Part shown: piece by piece, positions 45,000 through 56,700 of the stretch
How the letters are laid out: every line of letters starts with the position of its first letter
How positions within the stretch are numbered: the first letter of the stretch is position 1
DNA from: Schizophyllum amplum
Lineage: Eukaryota > Basidiomycota > Agaricomycetes > Agaricales > Schizophyllaceae
NCBI GenBank assembly: GCA_007026445.1
Contig: VDMD01000003.1
Coordinates: forward strand, 496,001 to 560,000
Direction: 5' to 3'
DNA length: 64,000 nucleotides
Translations under genes and position numbers: made by a program
The notes under the pieces: model-generated
The model's input: only the letters and a program-made list of their open reading frames with translations
Told to the model about the DNA's origin: nothing
Databases searched by the model: none

Positions 45000-45940
45000 A
45001 ACTGTAGCAATAATGCGGGTGGAGATCAATTAATCTTTTTCATGTGCGTCCATCCTCTTCTCTTCCCTCCGCTCTTTGTGACGATGAGCTTCTAGGCAAC
45101 AACACGCGCAACGCCAGCTAGGCACCATTGCACAGCAGCTTGTCTGCAATGCCACCTCGCATCCTCTTCTACTCCCCAATCCCAGTCTGCCCCACCGCCT
45201 TGTCTCACTCGGCCAATACAGCAGCCGTCACGCCAGCGAGCACCACAAGTGCAATGATGACCTGCAAATGTGTGGCTTGTGGCCATCGCTCAGTGGCTCC
45301 GCTTCGGTGCCAGCCTTGCATGCCCTCTCCATTCTGGCAGTGGCCACACTGGGCCGATCACTCCTCATTGCCCATGCCAATGCCATTCAGCCTGATGCCG
45401 GCACCCCGCCACCTCGTCAGGTGGCCTACCATACTGTACAGGACTCTGTAGCCATGCTGTAGGTAATATACTATGCCTGCTATTGCTGCCAATCTGAAAA
45501 CGGCGCGGAGATCCTGCTCTGCTTGGAGAGGCCTGAAATCTGGGTGCTCACGTGATGAGAGCACCCAAGATCGGTCGCTCAGTTTCGCCTGTTCCCGTCG
45601 TTGACTTCTCCGTTCATTGTTCTCAAATGACTTCCTCAATATTGCAAGATGAGGAGCCTGCTCCTCCCCCCCCCCCCTCCAACTTCCGGGACTGTCGTCT
45701 CCCAGATCTCCTAATACAAAAAGTGTCGCTATCGTGGACCCCGAGGTTCCAGAAGAGTACGAGAGAGAACACTTCCACTTTCTCGCCTATGGGGTATACG
45801 TAGAGTTCGAAGGGCTGATGGCCTTTGGATTCTCAGTTCTGTGGTCTCTTCCCCCATAGTCCTCCAATGGCTTTAAGCAGGACGTGTTAGGATGAGATTG
45901 TGGCACTATCCATTGCCTGTTGAGTCGAGGAGGCAAGCAA
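45000..45940. other. No recognisable gene
   Basis: Open frames such as 45128-45451 (+) and 45358-45639 (-) show no domain. A C-run (45667-45677) is present. I see no repeat boundary that would define an element. Confidence 0.4.
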
Positions 45941-45944
45941 GAGT

Positions 45945-46710
45945 CAGTTGCCTGTTCAAAGGACAAAGGTGAAGGGCGAGAGTTGCCTTCTCATTAATGG
46001 CGGGGGCGAGCGAGAGTCACCTTTCTCTTTTGAGAAGGCGAATGAGATGCGGCGCGCAAGGTCAAGATCAAGATCCACAAGGCATTCGTGGAGTTTGAAT
46101 CCGGGAGCGCCCGCGCCCACGCCTTTCTTTGTGGATTCCAACTCCACAAACGCCTTGCGGATCTTGACCTTGCCGGTAGTGAGAGTTGCTCTCAGTTCGA
46201 GGATGACGAGCGAGCTGCGAGAGTCGCCCGTTCTTGCGCACACAGATGGCAAGAGACCATGGTTGCCCTCCCGGAGTCCTGTCGAAGGACAAAGGCTTGC
46301 CCTCTTTGGGTGGATGGAGGCGGAGGGCAACGGTGGCCTTCTCAACTGATCTGAGGTGGAGTCAAGCGAGTTGCCCCTTCCCTCGAGGATGGCGAGAGTC
46401 GCCCTCTCGAGGCCTGGATGAAGGCGGGGGCGAGAGTCACCCGTCCAAGACCGGACAAAGGTGAAGGGCAAGCAAGTCGCCCTCTTTTGAGGTTGACAAA
46501 GAAAGCGAAGTAGCCAGTTTGAGAAGGTGAGGATGTGGCAAAGACCAGAATCGCCCTCCCGAAGGACGAAGGGCAATTAAGACTCACCCGTTTGAGGAAG
46601 GCGAACAAGAGTCGCCCGTTCAAGGAGGCGGAGGCGAGGGCGAGGTTACCCTCTTTCGAGGATGGCAAGCAAGCATTGCCCTCCCGAGAAGGTTAAGATG
46701 TCGCCCCCTT
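45945..46710. repeat. Degenerate repeat array open on both strands
   Basis: Imperfect units containing GGCGAGCGAGAGTCGCC-like sequence, about 25-60 bp apart, fill this segment (for example GGCGAGAGTTGCC, GGCGAGAGTCGCC, GGCAAGCAAGTCGCC). The unit core is itself partly palindromic (GGCGA...TCGCC). Long open frames exist on both strands (133 aa +, 206 aa - and others), a by-product of the repeat. No gene is called. Confidence 0.75.
46057..46172. repeat. Large imperfect palindrome within the array
   Basis: Arms 46057-46102 and 46133-46172 are inverted copies (CAAGGTCAAGATC...GAATCC against GGATTC...GATCTTGACCTTG) with a 30-nt GC-rich loop. A small indel separates the arms' middle parts. It could form a cruciform or a strong RNA hairpin. 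Confidence 0.85.
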
Positions 46711-47011
46711 CTCAAGTTGGACCAAGGTGATCGATGTTGTCATGAACGACTATACAGGTCTTGTACATGCCCTAGGGGGTGTTAAAGAGGCCATGAATTG
46801 ATACAGGAATATGCCCGTACCTTCTGAGAAGTCTTTCTCTCAACCCGCGGCCTGACCAGCAATACATATTTGAAAATCATTGATGTGCATCCACTCTCTC
46901 ACGCCGTCCCTCTTGGCTCGGCCGGCCATCCCTTGGGCGCGAGGTACGACTTTCTACTATGAGTCTACAATCTGCTCATCACTTATGACATTGAAGTCAG
47001 TTAGCGGTTGT

Positions 47012-48415
47012 ATGCCTAACCCCAAAGGCCAGAATGGCCAGAACAATGGCATTCAGCCACCGGACGACATTCTTCGAACAGTTTTGTTTGATTTTGCTCG
47101 TCGCAACTTGAGCAACGATGCAAGAGTTGCGGAACTTAGCGCCCGCTTTGGATACAACATTGGGTAATGCTTTCTGTCAAATTACTGCAGATCTTGAGTG
47201 CTGACGAGATGCACTCCGGCAGCACGCGTAAGCTCATGCGACTTAACAAAGAGTTTGATGTTCCGAGCAAACGCAAGCTCCCGGCAGCGCCAGTGGTGAT
47301 CTCCAGAGTCATGGAGAAAGTCAATCAAGACGAAGCTATGCGGAACAGCCCTCAGGCTATCGCAGACCAATTGCGGTCAGATCCTTTCAAGGAAACATTT
47401 CCTGTTGGAAGGTATGTGCCTGCCCATTATCACTATTTGATAGCTTCTAACCATCATGCAGAGACCAAGTCAGGCGTATTATGTGGGCCAATGAACCTGA
47501 AGGCAGTGCTATACGTCAACCCGGGTATAAACACCCAGTCATTGAGTGTGGCGTCATCACGACGACAGCCCTACAGATGGAGGTTCACTTTGATGGGCAT
47601 GAGAAGTTGTCCTTTCAAGCGCTATCCCTAGGAGATGGCATAGGCGTACCCATATATGGTGGCCGTGAGCAACTTTCAGGTCGGATCGGTGTCCTCAAGG
47701 CTGTTCCGAATGACCGCAATAACGTGGTCATTGGTCACTGCTTTCTGGATCATATTGAGGCATCGCAAAACCGTAAGTGCGCCTCTCATAAGCTTGCTGG
47801 ATACTGAAAGAATCTGCAGTCATGTCTGTTCAGGCCACGATGGACAAGGGGACAGAAGTCGGGTGGATTATCCACTTGCAGGAAGAGCTCCGGTAAGTAC
47901 TATGGCTTACAATCTGCACTTCCTGTAGCGCTGACTCTGATTTGAGTCGCCGCCTTATGCCCGATTTGGATTGCAACGAATTCCCTTCGTTTGTCAACAT
48001 TCCAAGCACAAGGAATGTCATCATCGAAGGCCTCTGGCACTGGTTCAGGAAGTCGTATGGCCTTAATATGAAGGCCCTCCTTTTGAAAGAAAAGGCGGAT
48101 GGTGTCTTTATTCCTGGCAATATGTTGCACACGTAAGTGCCTTGCTCATGCCAGCGCTTTTCACTTATTTTGCTGCACAGAAACCTCTTTAGATGGCTGT
48201 GGCCCAAGATCATACAGCGTGTGCTCGATCAGTTTCGCGCATACTGGAATCTTCATAAGATTCGGAAGCAGGCGGACAAGCCAAACCCTTCCGGCGCCAG
48301 TCCTGACGATATCTGGTCCCATCATGCTGCCTTTGGATATCCGTCTGTCGGTGTGCGTGTACCAGAAGCTGTCTGGCCGATGAGGCTTGGACACTTATTG
48401 GTCGGCCAGAGCTAG
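47012..48415 (+). CDS. Integrase core (DDE) domain protein, basidiomycete type, 387 aa
   Basis: Six exons join in frame with GT-AG introns: 47012-47163, 47223-47411, 47462-47772, 47820-47892, 47929-48132 and 48181-48415. The N-terminal part holds a helix-turn-helix-like region (STRKLMRLNKEFDVPSKR without the ST, then QAIADQLRS). The core shows the DDE pattern: Asp in EVHFDGHEKLS, Asp in TMDKGTEVGW, Glu in NVIIEGLWHWFRK, followed by the W-rich LFRWLWPKIIQRVLDQFRAYW. This matches a large basidiomycete family of stand-alone integrase-core proteins of unclear activity, seen from memory of the family. All three acidic residues are present, so catalysis is possible. No inverted repeats or LTRs were found around it, so it may be a domesticated or orphan copy. 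It lies in the same orientation 466 bp before the alpha-kinase-like gene. Confidence 0.8.
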
Positions 48416-48880
48416 TTCCGCAGCATGGATGGGATATCTTTGGTACAATGCTGATGTATCTCGAAGGCTAGGGTGCCGTACTGCACCGTAGCATACTTGA
48501 CTGCAAATAGCACCCAGCCCAGCGCAGCTTTAATGGCCATAAATATGATTCAGTTGCGTCTCAATAGTTATGCAGCACATCATCTAGCCATCCCCAAACC
48601 AGCATATCCTATTCCTCATGTAAGTACTGTGCAACCAGCTGCCTCTAGCCTCTAGGTAACGCCATTGCTGGGTTATGTTGTGGGAAAGACTGGAGCTTGT
48701 TTGTTAATTGTGGGCACTGTTGTGGAATATTTGGCTTCGGCCGTCGCGTGTCGGGCATCGGCAATACATAAACCTGCCTTGCATTCTTCTCAAACTTCCG
48801 CAACCTACGCCTCCCATTGCTGTCCCAGTACCTGCACTCCTTTCTTTTGACTTAATTTTGGGGGCTATTCTTTCACTATC

Positions 48881-49954
48881 ATGGCCACCCAAGCTGAGCT
48901 GGAGGGTGTTAAGCCTGCCTTCGATGTGACTCGTTGTTTTGCCCAGGACGCATCTGACGGTGACCATGGTTGCCGTACACATTTCCCGTACAAGGAAGAG
49001 GCCGGCAAATGTGCCAAATGCGTTCAAGTACAAATTCTGCAGAACAAGGCGGAATCTAGTGATGCGCAATTTAACCGAGTTCTGGTGCGCATCAATATCT
49101 GGCCTCTGATCGTGCTCTCATACTACTCATAGGCGACACCCCAATGCACAGGGTGTTATGGACAATGTGGGGCGTGCCGTGACCATACAAGTGAGTCTTC
49201 TCATTTGTGGCACCCCTCTTCTAAAGTAATGCGCCCATCTGCAGATGCATCCCAACTTCCCCAGCGCTCCGAGAATACATCTCCTGCACCCATGGCCTCT
49301 CTGATACAAAGTGACGCTCAGCGCAAGCTTGCATTCACCTCAAGAATGAACACCGGGCAGCAGCGAGCAGCCCTTCACACTGGTGTTGCATGGACGTCTG
49401 GCCAGCATGCATCATCATCTGGGCCCTCTCCATCCCAGCCCATGACTACGGAGGCCTTGCGTGCTCTCAAGCCTTCTCATTCAGCAGCAATTTCTACGTC
49501 AGCATCTACCGCCGCTAATCCTGCACGCGACCCAATTCTCCTCTCCATCATCTTCACCGCAAACGAGAAGCATATTGGTGGTCGTCTTGGTACCACCATG
49601 ACGTCCTACTACCGTCGTACACCTGTGGACCGTATGTCATTACATATGCATGTTGCGCTTGACATATACTGACTATGCTCGACAGAAATCCACTGTGATA
49701 TCCTCCGGGAGGTGAATGACAAATGGATCAATGAGGGTGCCACCGACAAACTGCAGCAGTGCGTGTTTTATATTGCTCTCTATTGTGCTATGCTGACCAA
49801 CTGATCAGAGACGAGACCTACATCTCATTTTGTGGCAATCTCACCATCGATCCAGCATGCCTTCATGGTAGCGTGGGTGATTTATGGGAGTCCTACCGCA
49901 GCTGTGCCGACGGCGACTTCTTTTTGAACAACAAGAAAGTTCCCACCCACTTCC
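48881..49954 (+). pseudogene. Alpha-kinase-like gene, 5' part, interrupted by retrotransposon
   Basis: Exons 48881-49084, 49133-49190, 49245-49631, 49686-49758 and 49809-49954 join in frame (289 codons plus 1 nt). The N-terminus is Cys-rich and zinc-finger-like (CAKC, then CTGCYGQCGACRD), followed by a Ser/Thr/Pro-rich linker, then a folded part (SYYRRTPVDQ, INEGATDKLQQ). This layout fits basidiomycete proteins with a C-terminal alpha-type kinase domain. The last exon stops mid-codon at HF, where the 13.1-kb element inserted. It resumes in frame at 63060. Disruption is the only lesion I see, so the allele was probably functional until recently. Confidence 0.7.
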
Positions 49955-50464
49955 TGTGAGGATCTATGCAATCATCTAGTATGCTATCAGTATCAGTTAT
50001 CTACGTATCACTACAAGAGCCCGGAACTTACCGCTTGCACGTGTCCGCGCGCATCTTCGGACCGCGACGGAACGGAATATACACTTACTTCTTGACGCTT
50101 CACTACTCGTTCGATTGACTCGCCTCGCCGACGCTCGGCTCGTCTAAGCTGTGCCCCTGCCTGGGTACTGGCCGCTCGTCGTCCACGTTACGGACGCCCT
50201 AGCCGGGTAACCGCTACTAACTCACTAACAGTCACAGTTCGCCTAGCACGGTATCGCTCGCTCTCTCGCGCCAGAGACCCTCGCCGGGTTACCGCTCGTT
50301 CGCTTACGCCAAGCGCCCTAGCCGGGTCAGCAGCTACCTACGTCGTCGTACATTCGTACGCTACTCCTTCGCAGCCTGTCACCGCCTCGCCGCCCTACGC
50401 TCTGCAGCTACGCGTGCGGCTCGGCCGCCTACTGGATCTGAAGACTTCCGAGGACGCTCTTACA
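49955..50464 (+). repeat. 5' LTR
   Basis: 510 bp, TG...CA ends, identical as far as I can compare with 62545-63054. Internal GCCCTAGCCGGGT / CCCTCGCCGGGTTACCGCT units repeat three times. It would carry promoter and polyadenylation signals. Confidence 0.95.
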
Positions 50465-50761
50465 ATGGTGGCATGACCGCGGAAGTCATGAAAGGATCCA
50501 GAATCACATGGCGCGCCGCGTATTGTCGAATCAACGGCCTACCGTCTATCGATAAGAAGCGGCCGCGCGCGCGCTTCCGTAGTAGGGAACGCGCGTCGTT
50601 GAAGGCGAGGATCAGCTGCGATAGGAAGGAGAAGGTTGGGACTGGGGGGCGACAAATGACGGCTGACGGCTAATCGTCGCCGTGACTCTCTTGACTCTTC
50701 CCCCCATCCTCCTCTCCGTCGAGTCGTTAACGACCTACCTTGTGTTTAATCACCTACTATT
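50465..50761 (+). other. Untranslated leader of the chromovirus
   Basis: About 300 bp between LTR and gag ATG. A small ORF (50473-50673) starts in it and ends before gag; its meaning is unclear. Confidence 0.6.
50466..50480 (+). other. Putative primer-binding site
   Basis: Directly after the LTR (one base spacing) is TGGTGGCATGACCGC. It starts with TGG, complementary to a tRNA CCA end, which is the expected position and start of a PBS. I cannot name the priming tRNA. Confidence 0.4.
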
Positions 50762-53700
50762 ATGGCCGGCAGCAAGAACGAACCGAAGCCTTCGCTTCAA
50801 GGAGTGGGGGGCGGTCGTCGACGAGCAACGAACCCCCGCGTGCCTTCCAATGCTACGCCAGCCAAGACACGTTCAGGGAACGCGCCCGCGGTCGGGACTA
50901 ATGAAGCGATCACTCCTACGTCCAACAAATCAGGTGGAGCCACGGGGACGGGAAGTCGGAGTACGGAATCGACGTCGTCGCCCTCAGCCCCTTCCTTGGG
51001 CGAGTCCTTCTTCGACAGCGGCGCGCCTTCGTCAAGCGAGGAACGAGGCGACGAAACGTCCGCCGGAGCAAGCGCGATCATTCACCCCTCCACTCCCTCC
51101 TCGTCCAAGTCAGAACAGCCCTTCCTTACGCCCCCGGCTAACCGTGGCGCCCCCTCGGCTGACGTGTCTCCCGCCCTCACGATCAAGGCGGGTCCTGGAG
51201 ACGAGACGGAAGGCAGGGCACGGAAGCGATCCCCCTCTCGCATTCCGACGCCGACGAGACAAACTACCCCCACGCCGAGTCTGTCCTTCCTTCGTAACTC
51301 CACTCCTGACCCTAGCTCGCCTAGGCCGGATGACTCAGTTACTGCCGCCATCGCCGCTAGCAAGGGTAAGCAGCGCGCGGCTGCACCGACGCCGCCTCCT
51401 GTCCGGGGACCATCAATGGAGGAGCCGGAAGGGTCGAAGCAATATCCTTTGCTCTATGTTACGCGAAGTATGCGATGGACAGGATTGCGAATCGAGCCAA
51501 TCGAGGACTCGGTCGCGCGCTATCATAGGAGTTGGAAGGAAGGGATGGAGGATCCGGTCGAGCGATGGGGAGCTAAGAATTCGCGCCTGCCGGGCCTATC
51601 CTTGGAATCTACGCGCTTGCTCCGCAATGCCTACATCCGATGGTCGACGCCGCACCGCGCCTATGTCTGGGATGGAACTCTCGAGGATGCGTTGCGAGCC
51701 TTCTCCGAGTCGCAGTGGTCGCGCAGGAATGTGTTGAAGATGGGCGCGGATTCCGACGACGACGACGACGTGGACGATTCGAACCAGCCCGCGAACGAGA
51801 TAGCTGATGGCTGGTACTCTCTGGAAGCGGCGGCCCTTGATCGTATCGGCCATATAGTCCTCGCCACTGAACAGGTGTTAAGCGTACTACAGCGATTATT
51901 CGACAAGACCACCGACGACAAATTCCACCTGGACAAGGACTTCCGCTTCTGCCGCAGATTGGAAGTCGGTTCGGGACGATCGGAGGTCTCTGCCGTAGCG
52001 GCGGTATTAAGCGCTCGAGCTAAGCAAGCCCGTCGTCATATTCAAGAGCTATTCGCTGTAATGCAGAAGGCCCGTACGGACAAGGTGGACCCCGAATTCA
52101 TCGTCTCGGGAGATTTGGAGTCGTCGGTCGCAGAGATGCGTACTCGCGACGGAACCATGCGGGAGGAATTGGCCAAGTTCGCGGCCCGACCGGAGTACTT
52201 CGAGAAGATGAAGGAGGCGAGTCCGAAGTACGCCGAGCACCTTCAAGAGGATATTGCAGCGGGTCGTGTCGTCGTGCCAGCTGTACTCGCGCATCGCCGT
52301 TTACCTGTGACTGACGACGGCGTCTTCAACTACGTTATGAAGGCCTCGAGGGGAGAAACGGTGGCGACGGAGGAGGAACTGTTGAGTACTATGAGGACGG
52401 GCAACGTGCGCTTCGCGCCTACGGCAGCTTCGGGTTCGGGTAGCAGGGATCGCGGCGGCAGAAGTGATGCGCGCGATCGCGAACACGACGCGCTGAGCTC
52501 CTTAGGTCGCGCCGTTGGAACCGGCCTACCGATGCTTCCCGGAGGACTCATCTCGGCACCTCTGACCAAGCCTCCTCGCCAGCGCAGCCACACCGTGGAT
52601 TCACTTGCGAGTCTTACTCCTGAAGACAGCGCTAGTCAGGCGGGTAGTGGGGGGCCCTTGCTCGAGCGTCAACGATCTGTTAACCCCACGTTCGTCATGA
52701 GTTCTCGACGGGAAGCAGAACCAGTCGCAGCCCCGGGCGAGACCGACGCCGCCGCTACTACCGTCGCGTCGAACATCACGCAAGGTCTAGGATTCTTCGG
52801 CACGGGCCGTGACCGCCGGCGCGACCCTCCCCCGCATTTGGGAGGGATGGGCGACCCTTACGAACGCGGGCGGAAGGGAGAACCAGTACCATCTTCCCTT
52901 CCTCCTCCACGCGAACCGCCCGCGTACCCTCAAGGTAGCGGACCACCGGGTGGAGAACCACCAGCGTTCGGTCGAGGACACGCTGGGCCTAGTCGAGGAA
53001 CCGGAGGTGGAGCGGGAGCAGGAGGGCCGCCAGGCGGAGGCCCGCCCCCCGCCGCAGCACAATCAGGCCCGCCTGAGCGACGACCGCGCAAGGAGGAGGA
53101 CGAGGAAGAAGAGTACCGCTTCAAGACCACCTTCAACCTATCGGACTTACCGTCGTGGGATGGCCGAGACATCATCCTCTACTTCAGCCGGATATCCAGG
53201 AAGGCGATATTGGGCCGAAGGGTGCGGAGCCAAATGGCCAAGTTGCTTCCCCAGATGTGGACGGGAGACCCCGAGCAGTGGTTCATCACCTTACCTTTCG
53301 AGGAGCAGCAGGACATGACCAGCAGCCTGCACGCGCTTCTGTCCCGACTGCGCGCTCGGTACCTCACCAAGCAATGGATACAGAGTCGCACCTTCGAGTT
53401 CGAGTCTATGCGCTTCCGGCAACGAGGTCACGAACGCGAGAGCCCGGAATCCTTCCTCCGCCGCCGCTACTTCTACCATGTGTTCCTGTTCTCAGACGCC
53501 ACCGACGGAACTACGGTCGTGGCCCGGCTCATGCTCACGGCTCCGTTCACTTGGGCGACTTACCTGCACGAAACCTTCCCGAACTGCGACACAGTGGCGA
53601 AGATGTTTGATCGGGCGCGGGAACTACAGCAAGTCTTGTTGCAGGCCTTCCATGATGCGCTCAAGGCGCCTGCCTTCCGTGAATTCAACCGTATCGCGCC

Positions 53701-56700
53701 GACCGGTTCGACCTTCCGGCGGCCTACCAATCGCGAGGGTAACGTGGTCGAGTTTGACATTGGGATCGTCGCGGCGGAGGAGGTCGATCCTGCGTATCAG
53801 GACTATCAGGTCGATGAAGTATGGGACGCCGAAGCGCACGCGGCGAATCGAACCGCGATGAATCCAGCTGCCGCCCAACGACCTGTGAGAAGGGAGAGCA
53901 TACGAGTGGCTGATGTACCGGAGGACGCATGGCCCAAGGGCCGCACGGAGAAGGGGTACAAGTTCGAACGGATCGACACCGTGAGGAGCCGTCGTCCACC
54001 CAAGGGTGGATGCTACATCTGCACCAGCCCCAACCACTTCGCGTTGGATTGCCCGCACTTCAATCAGTGGAAGAAACTTTACGAGCTGAACAGGGTGGAT
54101 AGGGAAGTGTCTATTGCCGAGATACGAGAGCAGGACGCAGAGTATGATGTTATGTTTGGCGAGTGGCTTAGCGAAATGGAAGGTTCAGCGTATTCGAGGT
54201 GTGACGAGGACGAGCAGTCCCTAAGCAGTAGCGGCGTCAGCGACGCGACAGAACCCGCCGTTGAGTACAATGAGGCAACTGCACACGACTCGCGACTTCG
54301 GATCCCGCTCAGCAACTCGCAACATCGTCGTCGTGACTCTGCGTACAACGGCAAGAAAGCGGACAAGCCCTCGAGTTCGTCGAAGGGTAAACAAGCTATG
54401 GTCGTCAGCGACGCCCCCGAACTACCGCGCCGCGTACGGCGAGCGAAGTGTCGAAGACTCACGGACGTCATTTACGAAGCCTCCAAAGCTCGTCACGCTC
54501 CGGAAGGATTCGCCGCAGAGAGCATTCGCGCGTTGCAACTTACGGTCCACGCCAACTCCTTGAATTCACCTGCCATAGTGGGACGACTCGACTCGGGCGC
54601 GGACATCACCCTGATATCAGAGGACGAAATCAAATCGTGGAAACGCCCTCCGGTCATCAAGCAAGGCGCTCGCATGCGTTTGTATCATCTTACCGGTCGA
54701 ACTAAGGTCCTAGGCTACGTGCGCTTCACCTTATATGCGCCTACTGAAGGGGAAGAATCGGTCGCCTTCGACGTCGAAGCATACGTCGTACGTGGGATGC
54801 GAGTGCCCTTGTTGCTCGGCGAAGACTTCCAAACTACCTACGAGTTGGGAGTTCAGCGTTCTGCGTCCGGTACGCACCGCGTCACCGTGGGTAACTCCGG
54901 CAGGATATTGTTCGCGTCGTCCGCGCGCTACGAGGACCCAGGGTTCAAAGTGCGCCGCGCCAATAACGCCCGTGCCTACAGGCTGCCGAAGACTAAGGCG
55001 GGAGCGCGCGCGAGGTCTCGACGCTTCCCAGGCGGACCGCCCGAGGTCGTATCTTCTGGAGACTACATATTGGAACCTGGAGCGGTGCACAACGTACCCG
55101 TAACCGGACCGTTCGAAGGACGATCTGACTGGCTGGTGGAGAAAGTCGCTATTGCTGGCATGGATGCTTCGCTCATGGCTTCGCCGACTACCTGGATCGA
55201 CGTTGCCGACCCTCGCATACCGATAGCTAATCCCTCGTCGAGACCTCAGATTATCAAGAAGGGCGACGTCGTCGGCCTACTGCTGAACCCCGATCGTGAC
55301 CTGGACGCCGCTAGGAGTACGGAGGAAAAGGAGCGAATGTCCGCTGCCGCCTCTTCCATAGCTGCTTGCGTGCATGCGATGGAAGAACTACCTCCTTCGT
55401 CGGCGGCAGAACCTGAGTCTGTCTCAATGCCGGTACCAATGGGAAGAGCCCCTACTCCAGTGCAGGATGAACGTTGGGGACCGAAAACGACGGAACTTCC
55501 TCCCGAGCCAGCGACACTCTTGGACATTGATATCGGTCCTGACGTACCTGATCATATTCGCCCTCAGTTGGACCAACTGCTACAGCGACACGTCGGAGCT
55601 TTCGGTGTGAATGGGCGGCTTGGAGACGTCGCAGCCGCGGTACCGATTGATCTTGTTCCGGACGCGCTGCCGGTCAGCCTACCCAACTACGCCGCCTCTC
55701 CCGCCAAGCGTGTCATCATCGAAAATCAAGTGCACGACTGGCTTGCACAAGAAGTTATCGAGGAGTCAACGAGTCCTTGGGGCTTCCCCGTCGTGGTGGT
55801 TTTCCGTAACGGCAAGGCACGATGCGTAATTGACTATCGGAAGCTCAACGAACGAACTCGGCGCGACTCGTTCCAGATTCCTCGTCAGGATGAAATCGTT
55901 CAAGCTCTTTCGGGATCTACGGTGCTCTCCTCCTTTGATGCGCTAGCCGGCTTCACACAACTGCGCATGAAGGAGAGTGACAAGGAGAAGACGGCGTTCC
56001 GCTGTCATTTGGGTCTCTTCCAGTTCCGGAGGATGCCCTTTGGCCTGCGTAATGGGCCTTCGGTGTTCCAACGACTCATGCAGAACGCGCTCGCGCCGTA
56101 CCTGTGGCTATTTGCCCTGGTCTACATCGACGACATAGTCGTCTACTCGAAATCCTGGGAAGATCATCTAGTGCACCTCGACAAGGTCCTCGGCGCGATC
56201 GCGAAGGCGGGCATCACGCTGTCCCCTCCGAAGTGTCATGTGGGTTATGAGAGCATTCTCCTACTAGGACAGAAGGTATCACGGTTGGGATTATCTACGC
56301 ATGCGGAGAAGGTCGCCGCTATCCTACAACTCGAACGTCCCCGGCACGTCCACGACCTTCAAAAATTCCTCGGCATGGTGGTTTACTTCTCCGCATACAT
56401 TCCTTACTACTCCTTCATCGCGTCACCGCTGTTCGCGCTCTTGAAGAAAGGCGTGCGATGGTCGTGGCGTGCGGAGCAAGACATTGCCTTCCAGCAATGT
56501 AAGGACGCCCTCGCTGCCGCTCCGGTGCTAGGTCACCCTGTCGCTGGATCACCGTACCGGCTGTACACGGATGCCTCCGACTTCGCCATAGGCGCCGCGC
56601 TGCAGCAAGTTCAGCCTATCGTCGTCGGCGACCTTAAGGATACTCCGACCTACACGCGCTTACGACACGCGCACGACCAAGGTCTGGCCGTGCCAAAGCT

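Noticed and set aside
45956..46576. 206-codon ORF on the minus strand in the repeat array
   Set aside because: Composition follows the repeat unit and open frames exist on both strands; no splice sites or domain.
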